NCBI GenBank assembly: GCA_019236035.1
Contig: JAFAJU010000565.1
Coordinates: 1-11,993, forward strand
DNA from: Verrucomicrobiota bacterium
GTDB lineage: Bacteria; Verrucomicrobiota; Verrucomicrobiia; Chthoniobacterales; JAFAMB01
DNA: 11,993 nt
Direction: 5' to 3'
The translations under genes were made by a program, and so were the position numbers. Positions within the stretch are counted from its first letter, which is position 1; each line of letters begins with the position of its first letter. The notes below the pieces were generated by a model. That model was not told where the DNA came from. It saw only the letters and a program-made list of their open reading frames with translations, and did no database searches. Positions 1 to 8,600 of the stretch are shown here, piece by piece.

Positions 1-1
1 G

Positions 2-646
2 CAAGCGTCAAAGGCGACGCCCCTGGGCGCAGTCGCGCTGTTCGCAAAAGCCGGCAAGCGCACGGCCCGCAAGGATCTTGCTATGCAGGCCATCTCGTAT
101 GGCAACGTGTACGTCGCAACCGTCGCGATGGGCGCCAACCCACAGCAGACGCTTGACGCATTTCGCGAAGCCGAGGCCTATGACGGCCCGTCGCTGATTC
201 TTGCCTACAGCCATTGCATCGCACACGGCATTGATATGCGGCAGGGCATGAAGCAACAGGCGCTCGCCGTCGCGAGCGGTCACTGGCCGTTGATACGGTT
301 CGACCCCGCACTGCGTCGCGCCGGCCTCAACCCGTTTCAACTCGATTCGCCGCGTCCGACCGTCCCGCTCAAGGAATACCAAGTTACCGAGTTGCGCTAC
401 AGGTCACTCGTCGATTCGCGACCTCAAGAAGCCGCGGAGCTGTCGGCGATGGCACAGGTCGTTGCAACTGAGCGCTATCGCAAGTACGAAGAGTTGGCGC
501 GCACCGATGGGAGCCGTTTCCATCCGGCGACCGAATCGGTGAGCGAAGCGCGCATCAAATACGATGATCCGGCACATGTCGCGGCCGAAGCCCTGGGCCG
601 TGTTGCCGGCTTCGCCGAGAGCGGTTCGCCCACCAATGGAGGATGA
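2..646 (+). CDS. nifJ: Pyruvate:ferredoxin (flavodoxin) oxidoreductase, C-terminal part (5' end outside window)
   Basis: The frame is open from the first bases and ends at TGA 644-646, giving about 214 residues of a protein normally near 1180-1200 residues. Sequence seen: TPLGAVALFAKAGK, then GNVYVATVAMGANPQQTL, then EAYDGPSLILAYSHCIAHGI and SGHWPLIRFDP. These are hallmarks of the C-terminal thiamine-diphosphate domain and tail of homodimeric NifJ/PFOR. In this family the cysteine in the AYSHCIAHG segment is expected to be a ligand of the iron-sulfur cluster nearest ThDP (family knowledge, from memory). The enzyme is cytoplasmic and converts pyruvate plus CoA to acetyl-CoA and CO2 while reducing ferredoxin or flavodoxin. 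It may also run in reverse. The tail after KYEELARTD is poorly conserved. By eye this stretch is richer in G+C (about 60%) than pckG (about 50%). Identification is very secure; function within the cell is inferred from the neighbours. Confidence 0.95.
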   Translation, partial: QASKATPLGAVALFAKAGKRTARKDLAMQAISYGNVYVATVAMGANPQQTLDAFREAEAYDGPSLILAYSHCIAHGIDMRQGMKQQALAVASGHWPLIRFDPALRRAGLNPFQLDSPRPTVPLKEYQVTELRYRSLVDSRPQEAAELSAMAQVVATERYRKYEELARTDGSRFHPATESVSEARIKYDDPAHVAAEALGRVAGFAESGSPTNGG

Positions 647-726
647 CCAGGCGCTCAAACCGGTGGGACATCGAGCGACGCCAATGTTAAGCTGCAGGGC
701 CTGACCCAAGAAGACACTATCAAGGT

Positions 727-2547
727 ATGAAATCATCCACCAAACCGCTGAGCGAATATGAGGCACTCATTCGATGGGTCGAAAAGATGGCGGAGCTTTG
801 TACGCCCCAGTCAATTCATTGGGTCGATGGGTCCGAGGAGGAGAATGCGCAACTTTGCGCCGAACTGGTCAAAAACGGCACATTTATCAAGCTCAATGAA
901 GAATCCTGGCCAGGGTGTTATTATGCGCGTTCTGATCCAACGGACGTGGCTCGGGTCGAAGATCGGACATTTATCTGTTCACTTTCAAAATACGCCGCTG
1001 GGCCTACGAATAATTGGGTCGAGCCCTTCGAGATGAGAAAGACACTCAAACGGCTCTTCAAAGGGTGTATGGCTGGGCGAACGATGTACGTCCTCCCATT
1101 TTCCATGGGTCCGATCGGCTCACCGATGTCCCAAATCGGTGTGCAGCTGACCGACTCTCCCTATGTGGTTGTCAACACCCGGATCATGGCTCGCATCGGT
1201 CTGCCCGTTTATGAGGAGATTGACCGCGGCGAAAAGCGTGTCGTCCCCTGTGTGCATTCGGTCGGAGCCCCGTTAGAACCGGGCCAGAAGGATGTTCCAT
1301 GGCCTTGCAACCAGGAAAAATACATCGTGCATTTCCCGGAGACGCGTGAAATATGGTCATATGGCTCCGGCTATGGGGGCAATGCCCTGCTTGGAAAGAA
1401 ATGTTTCGCGCTTCGGATCGCCTCCAATATAGCGCGGGACGAGGGTTGGATGGCCGAGCACATGCTGATTGTCGGTGTCGAAGACCCGCACGGCGAAAAG
1501 ACTTATGTCGCCGCAGCGTTTCCAAGCGCATGTGGAAAAACGAACTTCGCGATGTTGATCCCTCCAGAACCTTTCGTGGAGAGAGGCTGGAAAATCTGGA
1601 CGGTCGGAGATGATATCGCCTGGCTAAAACCCGATCGCAGCGGTCGCCTTTTCGCGATCAATCCTGAGGCTGGATTTTTTGGCGTTGCGCCAGGCACTTC
1701 GGCTAAGACGAACCCAAACGCAATGGCCGCTCTGTCAAAGAATACGATCTTTACAAATGTCGCCTTAACTCCGGAGGGAGGGGTATGGTGGGAGGGTATG
1801 ACGGAAAAAGTTCCTTCTCGACTGATCGATTGGCAGGGCAACGAATGGACTCCGCAAATCGCGAAAGAGACAGGCGCAAAGGCCGCTCATCCGAATGCCC
1901 GGTTTACCGCACCGGCATTCCAGTGTCCGACGATCGATCCGGATTGGGAGAGACCTGAAGGCGTTCCAATCAGTGCGCTGATCTTTGGCGGCCGCCGGGC
2001 GACGACGATACCGTTGGTTTTTCAGGCGTTCAATTGGCTAGGCGCAGTTTATATCGGTGCAACGATGGGGTCCGAAATGACCGCGGCGGCGGCGGGCACG
2101 ATCGGCAAAGTACGGCGCGATCCGATGGCGATGCTCCCGTTCTGCGGATACAACATGGGCGACTATTTCAGACACTGGATCGCGTTTCAAAGAAGATTGA
2201 GCGAAACCCCTCGGGTTTTTCATGTCAACTGGTTCCGGAAAGATGAGGAAGGCAATTTTCTTTGGCCAGGGTACGGCGAAAATATGCGCATTCTAAAATG
2301 GATTGTCGATCGAGCTAGAGGACGCGCGAGGGCCAAGGAAACACCAGTAGGCTGGATGCCTCATTATGAAGATCTGGATTGGACTGGCATGGATTTTCCC
2401 AAAGAGGATTTTGAGCAATTACAAATGGTTGATCGACTCGCCTGGCGTTCGGAAATCATCGGGCACGAAGAACTCTTTCTCGATTTGCGCGAAGGCTTGC
2501 CCAAAGAAATGCTTTACGAACGAGAATTGTTGATCTGTCGGATGTAG
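727..2547 (+). CDS. pckG: Phosphoenolpyruvate carboxykinase (GTP)
   Basis: A 606-residue protein, the usual length for GTP-type PEPCK. It catalyses oxaloacetate + GTP to PEP + CO2 + GDP, the entry step of gluconeogenesis, in the cytoplasm. Visible motifs in order: SDPTDVARVEDRTFICS near the N-terminus; YGSGYGGN (about residues 212-219) of the substrate site; an EHMLI histidine (H245) expected to bind Mn2+; the P-loop PSACGKTN (266-273) with the reactive cysteine C269; the GDD (294-296) Mg/Mn site; NPEAGFFGVAPGT; FGGRR (420-424); and NFLWPGYGEN (510-519), which stacks on the guanine base. All key residues are present, so it should be active. ATG 727 is the only plausible start: the frame closes at TAA 688-690 upstream. 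The AAGG at 722-725 is too close to serve as a good ribosome site. It lies 80 bp after nifJ and 116 bp before lutA on the same strand, fitting lactate/pyruvate-to-PEP flow. Confidence 0.97.
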   Translation: MKSSTKPLSEYEALIRWVEKMAELCTPQSIHWVDGSEEENAQLCAELVKNGTFIKLNEESWPGCYYARSDPTDVARVEDRTFICSLSKYAAGPTNNWVEPFEMRKTLKRLFKGCMAGRTMYVLPFSMGPIGSPMSQIGVQLTDSPYVVVNTRIMARIGLPVYEEIDRGEKRVVPCVHSVGAPLEPGQKDVPWPCNQEKYIVHFPETREIWSYGSGYGGNALLGKKCFALRIASNIARDEGWMAEHMLIVGVEDPHGEKTYVAAAFPSACGKTNFAMLIPPEPFVERGWKIWTVGDDIAWLKPDRSGRLFAINPEAGFFGVAPGTSAKTNPNAMAALSKNTIFTNVALTPEGGVWWEGMTEKVPSRLIDWQGNEWTPQIAKETGAKAAHPNARFTAPAFQCPTIDPDWERPEGVPISALIFGGRRATTIPLVFQAFNWLGAVYIGATMGSEMTAAAAGTIGKVRRDPMAMLPFCGYNMGDYFRHWIAFQRRLSETPRVFHVNWFRKDEEGNFLWPGYGENMRILKWIVDRARGRARAKETPVGWMPHYEDLDWTGMDFPKEDFEQLQMVDRLAWRSEIIGHEELFLDLREGLPKEMLYERELLICRM

Positions 2548-2650
2548 CCATATTAAGCATCACGTGTAGGTCTCCCTCGCTAGCGTTGAGAGCACGAATC
2601 GCCTCTGCAAAACCGCAAGAAAAGTATTCGCAGTCGACGACGGTCTCGAC

Positions 2651-2654
2651 GAGG
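2651..2654 (+). promoter_or_regulatory. Shine-Dalgarno that decides the lutA start
   Basis: GAGG lies 9 nt before the ATG at 2664. The frame stays open further upstream (a TTG at 2586 would add 26 residues), but those residues (rich in R, S, T, Q) have no counterpart in LutA/YkgE. The ribosome site together with the family N-terminus (MTISLFIPCF) supports 2664. Confidence 0.6.
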
Positions 2655-2663
2655 CTTTTTGCA

Positions 2664-3380
2664 ATGACGATCTCACTCTTCATTCCGTGCTTCATCGATC
2701 AGCTGTTCCCCTCCGTCGGAATTAGCGTAGTTCGAATTTTGGAAAAGCTTGGTCATAAGGTTGACTTCGACGAGTCGCTAGTCTGCTGTGGGCAACCTGC
2801 GTTTAATACGGGCTGCTGGAATGAGGCGCGAGATGTTGCCATACGCGTGGTCGATGGACTGAAAAACGCAGAGGTAGTCGTAATACCTTCCGGCTCTTGC
2901 GGAGCAATGATCCGAGTCTTTTACCCGGAGATTTTCAAAGGTCATCCGAAACAGGAAGCGGCCTTGTCCCTGGCGCACAAGATCTATGAGTTTTCGGAGT
3001 TCCTGGTCGATCGGCTCGGGGTGGTCGATCTCGGAAGCCGGTTTCCGGCGAAGGTCACTTTTCATAATGGCTGTCATGGCTTGCGTGAGCTTCGCTTGAA
3101 GCAGCAACCCCGGCAGCTGTTGCGGCAGGTTAAAGAGTTGACTCTCGTGGAAATGGACGATCAGACGTCCTGCTGCGGTTTTGGGGGAACTTTTGCGGTG
3201 AAGTTCCCGATGATCTCGACGGCGATGGGTGAAGCCAAATGTGCTTCGGCATTGGAAACCGGCGCAGATTTTTTAGTTTCCAACGATTCAAGTTGTCTTA
3301 TGCATTTACAAGGGTTGCTCTCGCGGAAGAAAGAAAAACTAAAATCTATACACCTAGCCGAGATTTTAGCTAGTTTCTAG
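2664..3380 (+). CDS. lutA: Lactate utilization protein A, (Fe-S)-binding CCG-domain oxidoreductase subunit
   Basis: With the ATG at 2664 the protein has 238 residues, the length I recall for Bacillus LutA and close to E. coli YkgE. It carries the paired cysteine-rich (CCG) modules of this family. The first has CCGQPAFNTGC (residues 41-51) and PSGSCG (75-80). The second has HNGCHGLREL (134-143), TSCCGFGGTFAVKFP (168-182) and the late SSC at 209-211. These cysteines bind an iron-sulfur cluster in heterodisulfide-reductase-like enzymes. LutA is a subunit of the cytoplasmic LutABC complex needed to oxidise L-lactate to pyruvate (established in Bacillus subtilis). It is the first gene of lutABC; lutB follows after 49 bp. 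A weak promoter-like pair (TTGTTG 2527-2532, 18 nt, TATTAA 2551-2556) overlaps the end of pckG, but I would not rely on it. No lut regulator or permease is beside it. Confidence 0.93.
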   Translation: MTISLFIPCFIDQLFPSVGISVVRILEKLGHKVDFDESLVCCGQPAFNTGCWNEARDVAIRVVDGLKNAEVVVIPSGSCGAMIRVFYPEIFKGHPKQEAALSLAHKIYEFSEFLVDRLGVVDLGSRFPAKVTFHNGCHGLRELRLKQQPRQLLRQVKELTLVEMDDQTSCCGFGGTFAVKFPMISTAMGEAKCASALETGADFLVSNDSSCLMHLQGLLSRKKEKLKSIHLAEILASF

Positions 3381-3429
3381 AAAGGTACGCGGCGTAGCCG
3401 CAACCACCCACGTTTAGCCTGCGATCCAA

Positions 3430-4830
3430 ATGTCTTCCATCTTTGAAAGCCAGTTTAGAGCCTCCGCGACTAAGCTTACAGCCGACCTCCGCCACCGGTC
3501 TCTTATCCGGAAAGCGTTAAAGGGCTACGAAAAGAGTCGAGATGAAAAGAAAGCGCGATTCCAGGATTGGGAAGCCGCGCGGCAAGCAGCTGCCGAAACA
3601 AAATGGGAAGCGATCAATCACCTCGACAAGTACCTTTCGGAGTTTGCAGATAACCTTGCTAGGCGCGGTACCAAGGTCTTTTGGGCAAGCACCGCGGAGG
3701 AAGCACGAAATTATATTCTGAACCTCGCGCGTGAGAAGCAGGCAAAGACGATCATCAAGTCCAAGACAATGACGTCGGAAGAGATTCACCTGAACGAGGT
3801 TTTGGCGAAGGCCGGGTATGAAGTCGTCGAATCTGACCTGGGCGAGTTTATTGTTCAGCTCCGGGATGAGGCTCCTTATCACTTGGTATTTCCGGCGATG
3901 CACCTGACACGCAATGAAATAAGCCATCTCTTTCACGAAAAGCTTGGAAGTCCGGAGACTGATAATCCAGAAGAGCTTACAATGACAGTGCGCCGGGACA
4001 TGCGAATTCGGTACTGCAAGGCAGACATCGGCATTAGCGGAGCGAACTTCGCGGTCGCTGAAACCGGAATGATCGCGATTACAGAAAACGAGGGAAATGC
4101 TCGTCTAACGACTTCGCTTCCGAAAATCCATGTCGCGCTTTTGGGCATCGAGAAAGTACTGCCGAAACTTAGCGATCTCGCGCTATTTCTGCCGATGCTT
4201 GCTACGGTTGGAACAGGGCAGCAACTCACGTGTTACAATTCAATGATCGGTGGGCCACGTCAGCCCGGCGAAACAGACGGACCGGAAGAGTTCCACGTTA
4301 TACTTCTGGATAACCGCCGGACCCATTTGTTAGCTGATGCCGAACAGCGAGATGCGCTCCACTGCATTCGGTGCGGTGCGTGCTTAAATGTCTGTCCAAT
4401 TTTCCGGAACGTCGGTGGACAGACATACGGTACGACGTATCAGGGGCCGATCGGCTCGGTGATTACACCCCACTTGCGGGGACTGCGAGATTGGAAGCAT
4501 TTATCCTTTGCATCTTCGCTGTGCGGAGCATGCACAGAAGCTTGTCCGGTCAAGATCGATCTTCACCATCACCTTTTGCAAAACCGACGTAATGCCGTCG
4601 TCCTGGGGACTGGAAAATTGGACCGCATTGCTTTTCGAGGGTTCGCTTTTCTGGTTAATCATCCTGGCGTGTTTGGGGTTGCAGTGAAAGCCGGCCGGTT
4701 AGTCCAGCGGCTACACCGGCTCATCGCGAGCTCTAAAATCGACCCACTACGGGCCTGGACCGCGTCACGCGAAGCACCAGTAATCGCGAAGGAAAGTTTT
4801 CGACAATACTGGAAATCTCGGCACAAATGA
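3430..4830 (+). CDS. lutB: Lactate utilization protein B, LUD-domain iron-sulfur protein
   Basis: A 466-residue protein matching LutB/YkgF in length and layout. Residues about 60-300 form the LUD domain (KTIIKSKTMTSEEIHLN, IGISGANFAVAETGMI, GPRQPGETDGPEEFHVILLDN). A bacterial ferredoxin-type 2x[4Fe-4S] segment follows. The first motif is CIRCGACLNVCP (C312, C315, C318, C322), followed by QTYGTTYQGPIGSVITP; the second is LCGACTEACP (C365, C368, C372). The C-terminal 80 residues are basic and helical, as in the family. LutB is thought to pass electrons within the LutABC lactate dehydrogenase complex. The ATG at 3430 has no clear ribosome site, but the N-terminus aligns with family expectation. 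A small GCGGC-GTA-GCCGC hairpin (3389-3401) lies in the 49-bp gap after lutA. The last 4 bases overlap lutC (ATGA), suggesting translational coupling. Confidence 0.95.
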   Translation: MSSIFESQFRASATKLTADLRHRSLIRKALKGYEKSRDEKKARFQDWEAARQAAAETKWEAINHLDKYLSEFADNLARRGTKVFWASTAEEARNYILNLAREKQAKTIIKSKTMTSEEIHLNEVLAKAGYEVVESDLGEFIVQLRDEAPYHLVFPAMHLTRNEISHLFHEKLGSPETDNPEELTMTVRRDMRIRYCKADIGISGANFAVAETGMIAITENEGNARLTTSLPKIHVALLGIEKVLPKLSDLALFLPMLATVGTGQQLTCYNSMIGGPRQPGETDGPEEFHVILLDNRRTHLLADAEQRDALHCIRCGACLNVCPIFRNVGGQTYGTTYQGPIGSVITPHLRGLRDWKHLSFASSLCGACTEACPVKIDLHHHLLQNRRNAVVLGTGKLDRIAFRGFAFLVNHPGVFGVAVKAGRLVQRLHRLIASSKIDPLRAWTASREAPVIAKESFRQYWKSRHK

Positions 4831-5516
4831 GCCGGCGCGACGAAATTCTTGGGAGAATTAGAGAGGGGCTCCGTTTAAGAGTCCACGAACCAAAACGCGC
4901 AGCCACCTCCAGTGACGGTGTGCGAACCGGCTTAACCACGCGCGAGTGGCTGCCGGCGGTACCAAATGATCCCGAGGGAATCGTTGAGACTTTTGCCAGG
5001 AACTGCGTGGAGCTTCGAACACAGTATTACCGAGTTACCGGTTTACCCGAACTCTCCGGAAAATTATTTGAACTAAAGGATAGCGAAGGCTGGAAGCTGA
5101 TCGCTTCACATCGTGACCCGATTTTGGATTCAATTCTGCCCTCTCTTGGGCTGCCGTTCCTTCTTGCGGAAGACCGGCCGGCGACTGCGGATGTTGAGCG
5201 CGCAGACGTCGGGATAACACGGTGCGACGCCTTAATTGCACAGACGGGCTCAATTTTGCTAACCGCGCGAAGCGCCGGTGGAAGGGCGCTGTCAGTGTTG
5301 CCGCCGCACCACGTTGCGATCGCCCGTGAAAGTCAGTTGCTACCCGATCTTCCCGCCGCATTCGAACTGCTCAACAAGACTTATGGCGACGCTTATCCAA
5401 GTTTGATCACACTCATTACCGGCCCGAGCCGGACAGGCGATATCGAGCGCATACTGGTCCTTGGTGCGCACGGACCGCGAACACTCACCATCATCCTTTT
5501 GCGAGATCCCCGATAA
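4827..5516 (+). CDS. lutC: Lactate utilization protein C, LUD-domain protein
   Basis: A 229-residue protein with the LutC/YkgG pattern: an N-terminal MSRRDEILGRIREGL helix, then the LUD domain. Its core is VGITRCDALIAQTGSILL (128-145), GGRALSVLPPHHVAIA (151-166) and the diagnostic GPSRTGDIERILVLGAHGP (199-217). It is a subunit of the LutABC L-lactate oxidation complex; it has no cysteine cluster, so it is not itself an iron-sulfur protein. The start codon overlaps the lutB stop as ATGA (4827-4830), which fixes the start and indicates one transcript. The ribosome site is poor, consistent with re-initiation after lutB. The frame ends at TAA 5514-5516. The large ABC gene converges from the other side 99 bp away. 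I see no convincing rho-independent terminator after it, only a 5-bp stem CGCGC/GCGCG at 5521-5535 without a T run. Confidence 0.94.
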   Translation: MSRRDEILGRIREGLRLRVHEPKRAATSSDGVRTGLTTREWLPAVPNDPEGIVETFARNCVELRTQYYRVTGLPELSGKLFELKDSEGWKLIASHRDPILDSILPSLGLPFLLAEDRPATADVERADVGITRCDALIAQTGSILLTARSAGGRALSVLPPHHVAIARESQLLPDLPAAFELLNKTYGDAYPSLITLITGPSRTGDIERILVLGAHGPRTLTIILLRDPR

Positions 5517-5615
5517 TTCTCGCGCTTCCGGCGCGGCAGCCGCGATCCCTATAAGGGCCTCGCGTACCGAACTCGCCCGCCCGACGACCTCAAAGCCCTC
5601 TGCTGCAGCCAAAAG
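5517..5615 (-). other. Possible remnant of a response-regulator receiver domain
   Basis: Reading the minus strand directly after the stop of the ABC gene (TAG, 5618-5616), in the same frame, gives LLAAAEGFEVVGRASS, then VREALIGIAAAAPEA, then antisense of lutC. This resembles the end of helix 1, strand 2 and helix 2 of CheY-like receiver domains (the common pattern is GFEVVGEAxxGxEAL...P). The acidic pocket before it and the phospho-acceptor Asp after it are both missing, so this could only be a scrap of about 30 codons, not a gene. A chance likeness in G+C-rich DNA is quite possible. Seen: the peptide pattern. Inferred: a degraded gene. Confidence 0.2.
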
Positions 5616-8600
5616 CTACTTCGTCCGCAGCTGACGATGCAGGCTCCACAAAAGGCAGAGCAGGAAGGTTAAAGTGAACCCATTAATCACGCAGGAGTTG
5701 AATACAAAGATGTTCAGTTTTTGGCCAAAATAATTCTTATCGGGACCGAAGAACACATTTCGCGGCTGTGTGGTGTAATCCTTCTGCTTCATCTGCGCGT
5801 CGGTGAGCATGTCCGTGATCTTCCGATTTTGGAACAGTTGCTCCGCGGTGAATTGATCGTCGTCGGAATCAAACTTTTTCCGATCGAGCGGCACGCCGCC
5901 AATGACCCGATCGATCTCGTGCATTTTCTGATTCACCTGACCGGGATTTTTGCCGGCAAGTCCAGAGAGGATGGCCAAGGCGTCTTTTAGATCATCAAGC
6001 CGGTCACCCTCCGCTTGAGTCAGGTCTTTTTGCCTGGCTAACCGTTCGATCTTGTCGGTCAAAATGTCCTGGCGTCGCGTGAACGGGTTAAGCTTGGCCT
6101 GGGCCACGATCATGGCCTCATAGGACCAACGCATCGGAATGAGCTGGCAGATAAAGGGCACCTCGACATCCTGTGGTCTCATTCGTCCGTCCGCGGGTTG
6201 CTGATCCTTGGCGGCCTGGTCCCGCGTCAGCACGTACAGGAAATCCAGGTTCCGATTCATTTCGTCGTACTTAATCAGCGCCCCACCCAGAATGATTTGG
6301 GGAATCAAGACCAACGGAACGATATTGGCGGCAGTCTTGGCGTCATTGACCAAAGACGAAATGAGCAGTCCACCGGCCACTCCCCCGACCGCCGTAGTTC
6401 CCATGAACCAAAGATACGGCCAAAACATTCCGCGGATTTCAAGGATTGCGTCGCCGATCAGGAGAAACAGCACACACTGAATGACCGCGAACAGAGATAA
6501 TGTGAGGAACTTCGACAGCACATAGTAAGGCAGGTGAATATTCAGATTCCTCTCTCGCTCTAGAATTGCCCGGTCCCTGATGATGTCGTCGGCACTGTTA
6601 GTGAGCCCGAGGAACATCGCCACGACAAGGGCCAGAAACAGGTAGGTCGGAATATGAAAGGCGGACGCGAAGTTGTAGGTGGAGTTCTCGGCGTATCTCA
6701 GGACAAAGCCAATCAATGCGGCCAGGAGTGGAGCCTCGATTATGGTGGTCAAAAGATTCGTTCGATTGCGCAGCTTGCTGACAAAAGCGCGTCTGAAAAT
6801 GGTAGCGATTCGGACCCATTCATCGCGCCACCGCGTCGCCGGTTTCTTGTCACTGGGAGGAGGCAGATTGGCTGGCGGGTCCTGCTTAAGGGAAACCTGT
6901 CGCATTTCCTGGATCAGCCGAAATGATTCGTACTTGTCTCGCCAAAAGTCGGGGGAATATCGCCGCGCTGGGACGAGCTGTCCTTTGCTGTTCTCTTCGT
7001 AGATGATGTCTCCGCTCAAATCGCGGAGAGGCGTCTCCAGGACATCGAAAATAAATTCGGGGCGCGTTGTACCGCACGAGGGACAGCCGCCAAGCTCAGT
7101 GCCAAAATGCTGCTCGTGTTCTGCGGTCGCAAAATACTGCAACATTTCCTGCGGAGTGCCGAAGAATACCAGTCGGCCACCTTTGTCCAACAAGACCGCT
7201 TTGTTGAACATCTGGAATATTTTCGAGGTCGGCGTGTGTATGGTGACAAGGACAATCTTGTTTTGCGAAAGGCTCCGAATGATTTCGATAACGTGCTCTG
7301 AATCTTTCGACGAGAGTCCTGAAGTCGGTTCGTCAAATAGGTAGACATCGGCAGAACTGATCATGTCCAGGCCGATGTTGAGACGCTTGCGTTCACCGCC
7401 GCTCAAATATTTTTTGACCGAACTGCCAACAACGCTATCGCGCCGCTCGGAGAGACCCAACTCGATCAGTTTACCGTCGATCCGCCGCAGGCGGTCTTTC
7501 GCTGACAGATGTGGAGAACGAATCGCAGCCGCGTAATCGAGGTTTTCGAGAATGGTTAGATGCTCGTCGAACGCGTCGTCCTGGGGAATGTACGCGATGT
7601 AACCCCGCAATGGTTCGAGATTGCTATAGAGAGATTGACCATTTAAGAGGATCGCGCCATTGGTCGGGTGGGTTTGCCCACAGATCGCTTTGAGGAGGGT
7701 GCTCTTCCCTGAACCGCTTGCTCCCATGACGCAGACCATCTCACCTCGATTCACCGCGAACGACATGCCGTCGAGAGCAACGTCACCGGTCTGGAAACGA
7801 AGGGAAAGGTCGCGGACTTCCAGGTGCCGAATAATGTTGCGCTCTTCTTCGATAATGCGTTCGGAGAAATCGCAGCGCAAAATCTGCCCGGTATCGATGC
7901 GGATGATATCGCCGTCGGTCAGACTAGCCAAATTTCGAACGATCGTTTCACCGACCATGATCGGGCGATCCGCCTGCAAGACCTCCAGAGTCCCTACTCT
8001 CCGCTCATAGTCACACGAGATTTTAAGGAGCACTTCGCCGCTTGTCCCAGGACTGAGCAAGATATCGTCCTCCTCCAGCAAGGATGGATTGTTCGAGACA
8101 AGGTACTCGGATTTTGACGCCTTTAGTTGGAAACGGCCGCCCATCGCGCGGGCCCCGCGCCGCAGATCAACCAACGGAAGTTCCAAAGCGTTCTCAAATA
8201 CGATTCGGTCTTCCAGGTTGCCCGAGACCGTGGTCCCGGCCTTGAGGCCCATCCCATTGAGCGTGGCGGTCACGTTTTTGAGGGCCTTCACCTGAACGTT
8301 CAGACCAAACTGGACTTCCAGACTGCTATCCCGCGTTCTGGACTTCTCGAGCTGTACCACATCATTGGGCGCAACCGTCACGAAAATATGCGGTAAAGAA
8401 ACGTTCTTCTTGGCATTAAAATAGAAGAGGAGATCCTGATGACTGATGACTCGCTCATCAAAGAGCAGACGCTGGCCCGGGTAGATCCGGCAAAACTCCC
8501 CCGGCGCCAAAGTTCGCCCTCTAACCGTGACTGGGCGGCCACTCAGATTCTTAAACAGGATCAACTCATGGTACCGATAGGCCATCAAGCGTTCGTCTTG

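Noticed and set aside
2527..2556. Promoter-like TTGTTG, 18 nt, TATTAA before lutA
   Set aside because: Weak matches, and the -35 box lies inside the end of pckG; noted only as a possibility in the lutA entry.
2586..2663. 26-residue N-terminal extension of LutA from a TTG
   Set aside because: The residues do not fit the family N-terminus, and the ATG at 2664 has a GAGG ribosome site and gives the usual length of 238.
5521..5557. Stems CGCGC/GCGCG and CCCT/AGGG as a bidirectional terminator between lutC and the ABC gene
   Set aside because: The stems are 4-5 bp and no T run follows on either strand.
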